A DNA stretch of 64,000 nt, taken from the NCBI RefSeq assembly GCF_003390925.1, contig NZ_QUBS01000088.1, forward strand, positions 170,766 to 234,765, given 5' to 3'. Shown here piece after piece: positions 63,372 to 64,000 of the stretch. Position 1 is the first letter of the stretch. Each line of letters opens with the position of its first letter. The notes beneath the pieces are model-generated. The model did not search any database. It was not told where the DNA came from and saw nothing but the letters and a program-made list of their open reading frames with translations. This stretch comes from Trinickia diaoshuihuensis (GTDB lineage: Bacteria > Pseudomonadota > Gammaproteobacteria > Burkholderiales > Burkholderiaceae). The position numbers were made by a program, and so were the translations under genes.

Positions 63372-63374
63372 CCG

Positions 63375-63404
63375 CAAGCGCACGCGCATTTAGCGCGGCG
63401 CTTG
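63375..63404. terminator. Stem-loop between convergent genes
   Basis: CAAGCGC (63375-63381) pairs with GCGCTTG (63398-63404); the loop contains an inner GCGC...GCGC pairing. It sits in the 36-bp gap between the oxidoreductase stop and the last gene. Confidence 0.45.
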
Positions 63405-63407
63405 TGC

Positions 63408-64000
63408 TCACTGCACCATCGGCACTTCGACGTTGTCGGGACCCGGTCCGGCCGGCGCGGTCGCCGCGCCCGATTCCACGATCGCCCGGTTGACGAGCGC
63501 TCGGGCCTCCGTGCTGCTCGCATCGATGGAGAGTGCCTTGCCCGCGTTATGCCAGACGCAGTTCCAGCGCGCTTGAACGACGCACGCATGCGCTTCGCTC
63601 AACGACGCATCGCGCGCCTGCTCTCGCGAGAGCAGTTGATCGCGCAATGCGAGCGCGTCGCCGTTGCGAGGATCGGCGCTCAGCGCGCGTGCGAGCGACG
63701 CCCGAGCGCCGCGCAGATCGCTCTTCGACAATTGCGCCTGCGCGTTCGCCAGCGCGTACGCGGCCGCTGCCCGCCCTGACGGTGCCTGAGCGCGCTGCGC
63801 CTTCGATCTGCTCGATTGCCGCGCGGGCGCATCCGTCGCCGCCGTATCGTCGGCTTGCTCGCGCACTTGCGCCGATCGAGTATCGCTTTGCGTCGGTCTA
63901 TTGTCCGCCATCGCGTCCTGAGTCGCGCTCGGCTGCGTCTGCGCGTTCGTAGCCGGCGCCGCCGGCGGCGCGGGCGCCGGTGCCGCCGCCGCGGGCGTGG
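63408..64000 (-). CDS. Protein of unknown function, 5' end outside window (Pro/Ala-rich linker, TPR-like end)
   Basis: The reading stays open to the window edge, so this is the C-terminal 197 residues or so of a longer protein. Near the edge it is an Ala/Pro repeat-like linker (PAPAPPAAPATNAQTQPSAT), then a polar region. The last about 120 residues are alpha-helical and TPR-like (YALANAQAQLSKSDLRGARASLARALSADPRNGDAL). A Cys pair lies in SEAHACVVQARWNCVWHNAGKAL. The ATG at 63911 is internal and need not be the start. No family recognised. Confidence 0.6.
   Translation of the reverse strand, partial: TPAAAAPAPAPPAAPATNAQTQPSATQDAMADNRPTQSDTRSAQVREQADDTAATDAPARQSSRSKAQRAQAPSGRAAAAYALANAQAQLSKSDLRGARASLARALSADPRNGDALALRDQLLSREQARDASLSEAHACVVQARWNCVWHNAGKALSIDASSTEARALVNRAIVESGAATAPAGPGPDNVEVPMVQ

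Overview
The window is GC-rich and its gene content points to a member of the Burkholderiaceae (Burkholderia, Paraburkholderia or Trinickia type). The main pointers are an RsaM-regulated LuxI/LuxR pair, a twin-arginine class A beta-lactamase divergent from an AmpR/PenR-type regulator, and beta-ketoadipate clusters in a Burkholderia-like layout. This rests on protein recognition by eye, not on a search. I see no rRNA, tRNA, CRISPR array or insertion sequence.

Layout. 1-9029: the end of an acyl-CoA dehydrogenase gene, a two-partner-secretion exoprotein on the opposite strand, then a valine/branched-acid run (acyl-CoA synthetase, mmsA, mmsB, 3-hydroxyisobutyryl-CoA hydrolase-like). 9058-12316: quorum-sensing locus 1 (luxR, rsaM, luxI, an unknown protein) with two candidate lux boxes. 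12409-13218: a GH16 glycosidase. 13373-27129: a run of twelve genes on the minus strand. It holds two substrate-binding proteins, an AstE/aspartoacylase-like deacylase, a GNAT acetyltransferase, a TonB-dependent receptor, two flavin monooxygenases, a fused permease-ATPase, TonB-ExbB-ExbD and a DUF3088 protein. It looks like a Gram-negative counterpart of the Bacillus S-substituted-cysteine salvage operons.

27284-36264: a complete protocatechuate branch (pcaGH, pcaQ, pcaBC, pcaD, pcaF, pcaJ, pcaI, pcaR) with five copies of a 15-bp PcaR-like operator. 36265-40229: a LysR regulator, a CitMHS carrier and a split AtuA-type pair of unknown substrate. 40226-47626: benzoate to muconolactone (benABCD, catA, catR, catBC), with two BenM/CatR-like operators. 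Together the pca and ben-cat blocks take benzoate and protocatechuate to succinyl-CoA and acetyl-CoA.

47710-50069: glutathione peroxidase, a decayed higBA toxin-antitoxin remnant, ribA and a CBS protein. 50547-52455: quorum-sensing locus 2 (luxR, antisense rsaL, luxI) in the Pseudomonas lasR-rsaL-lasI order. Its luxI overlaps a DNA glycosylase gene tail-to-tail by 177 bp. 52971-63371: genes that together fit lysine degradation through pipecolate, 2-aminoadipate and 2-oxoadipate. They are interleaved with a BetR-receiver regulator and a PenR/PenA beta-lactamase pair. The window ends inside a Pro/Ala-rich protein.
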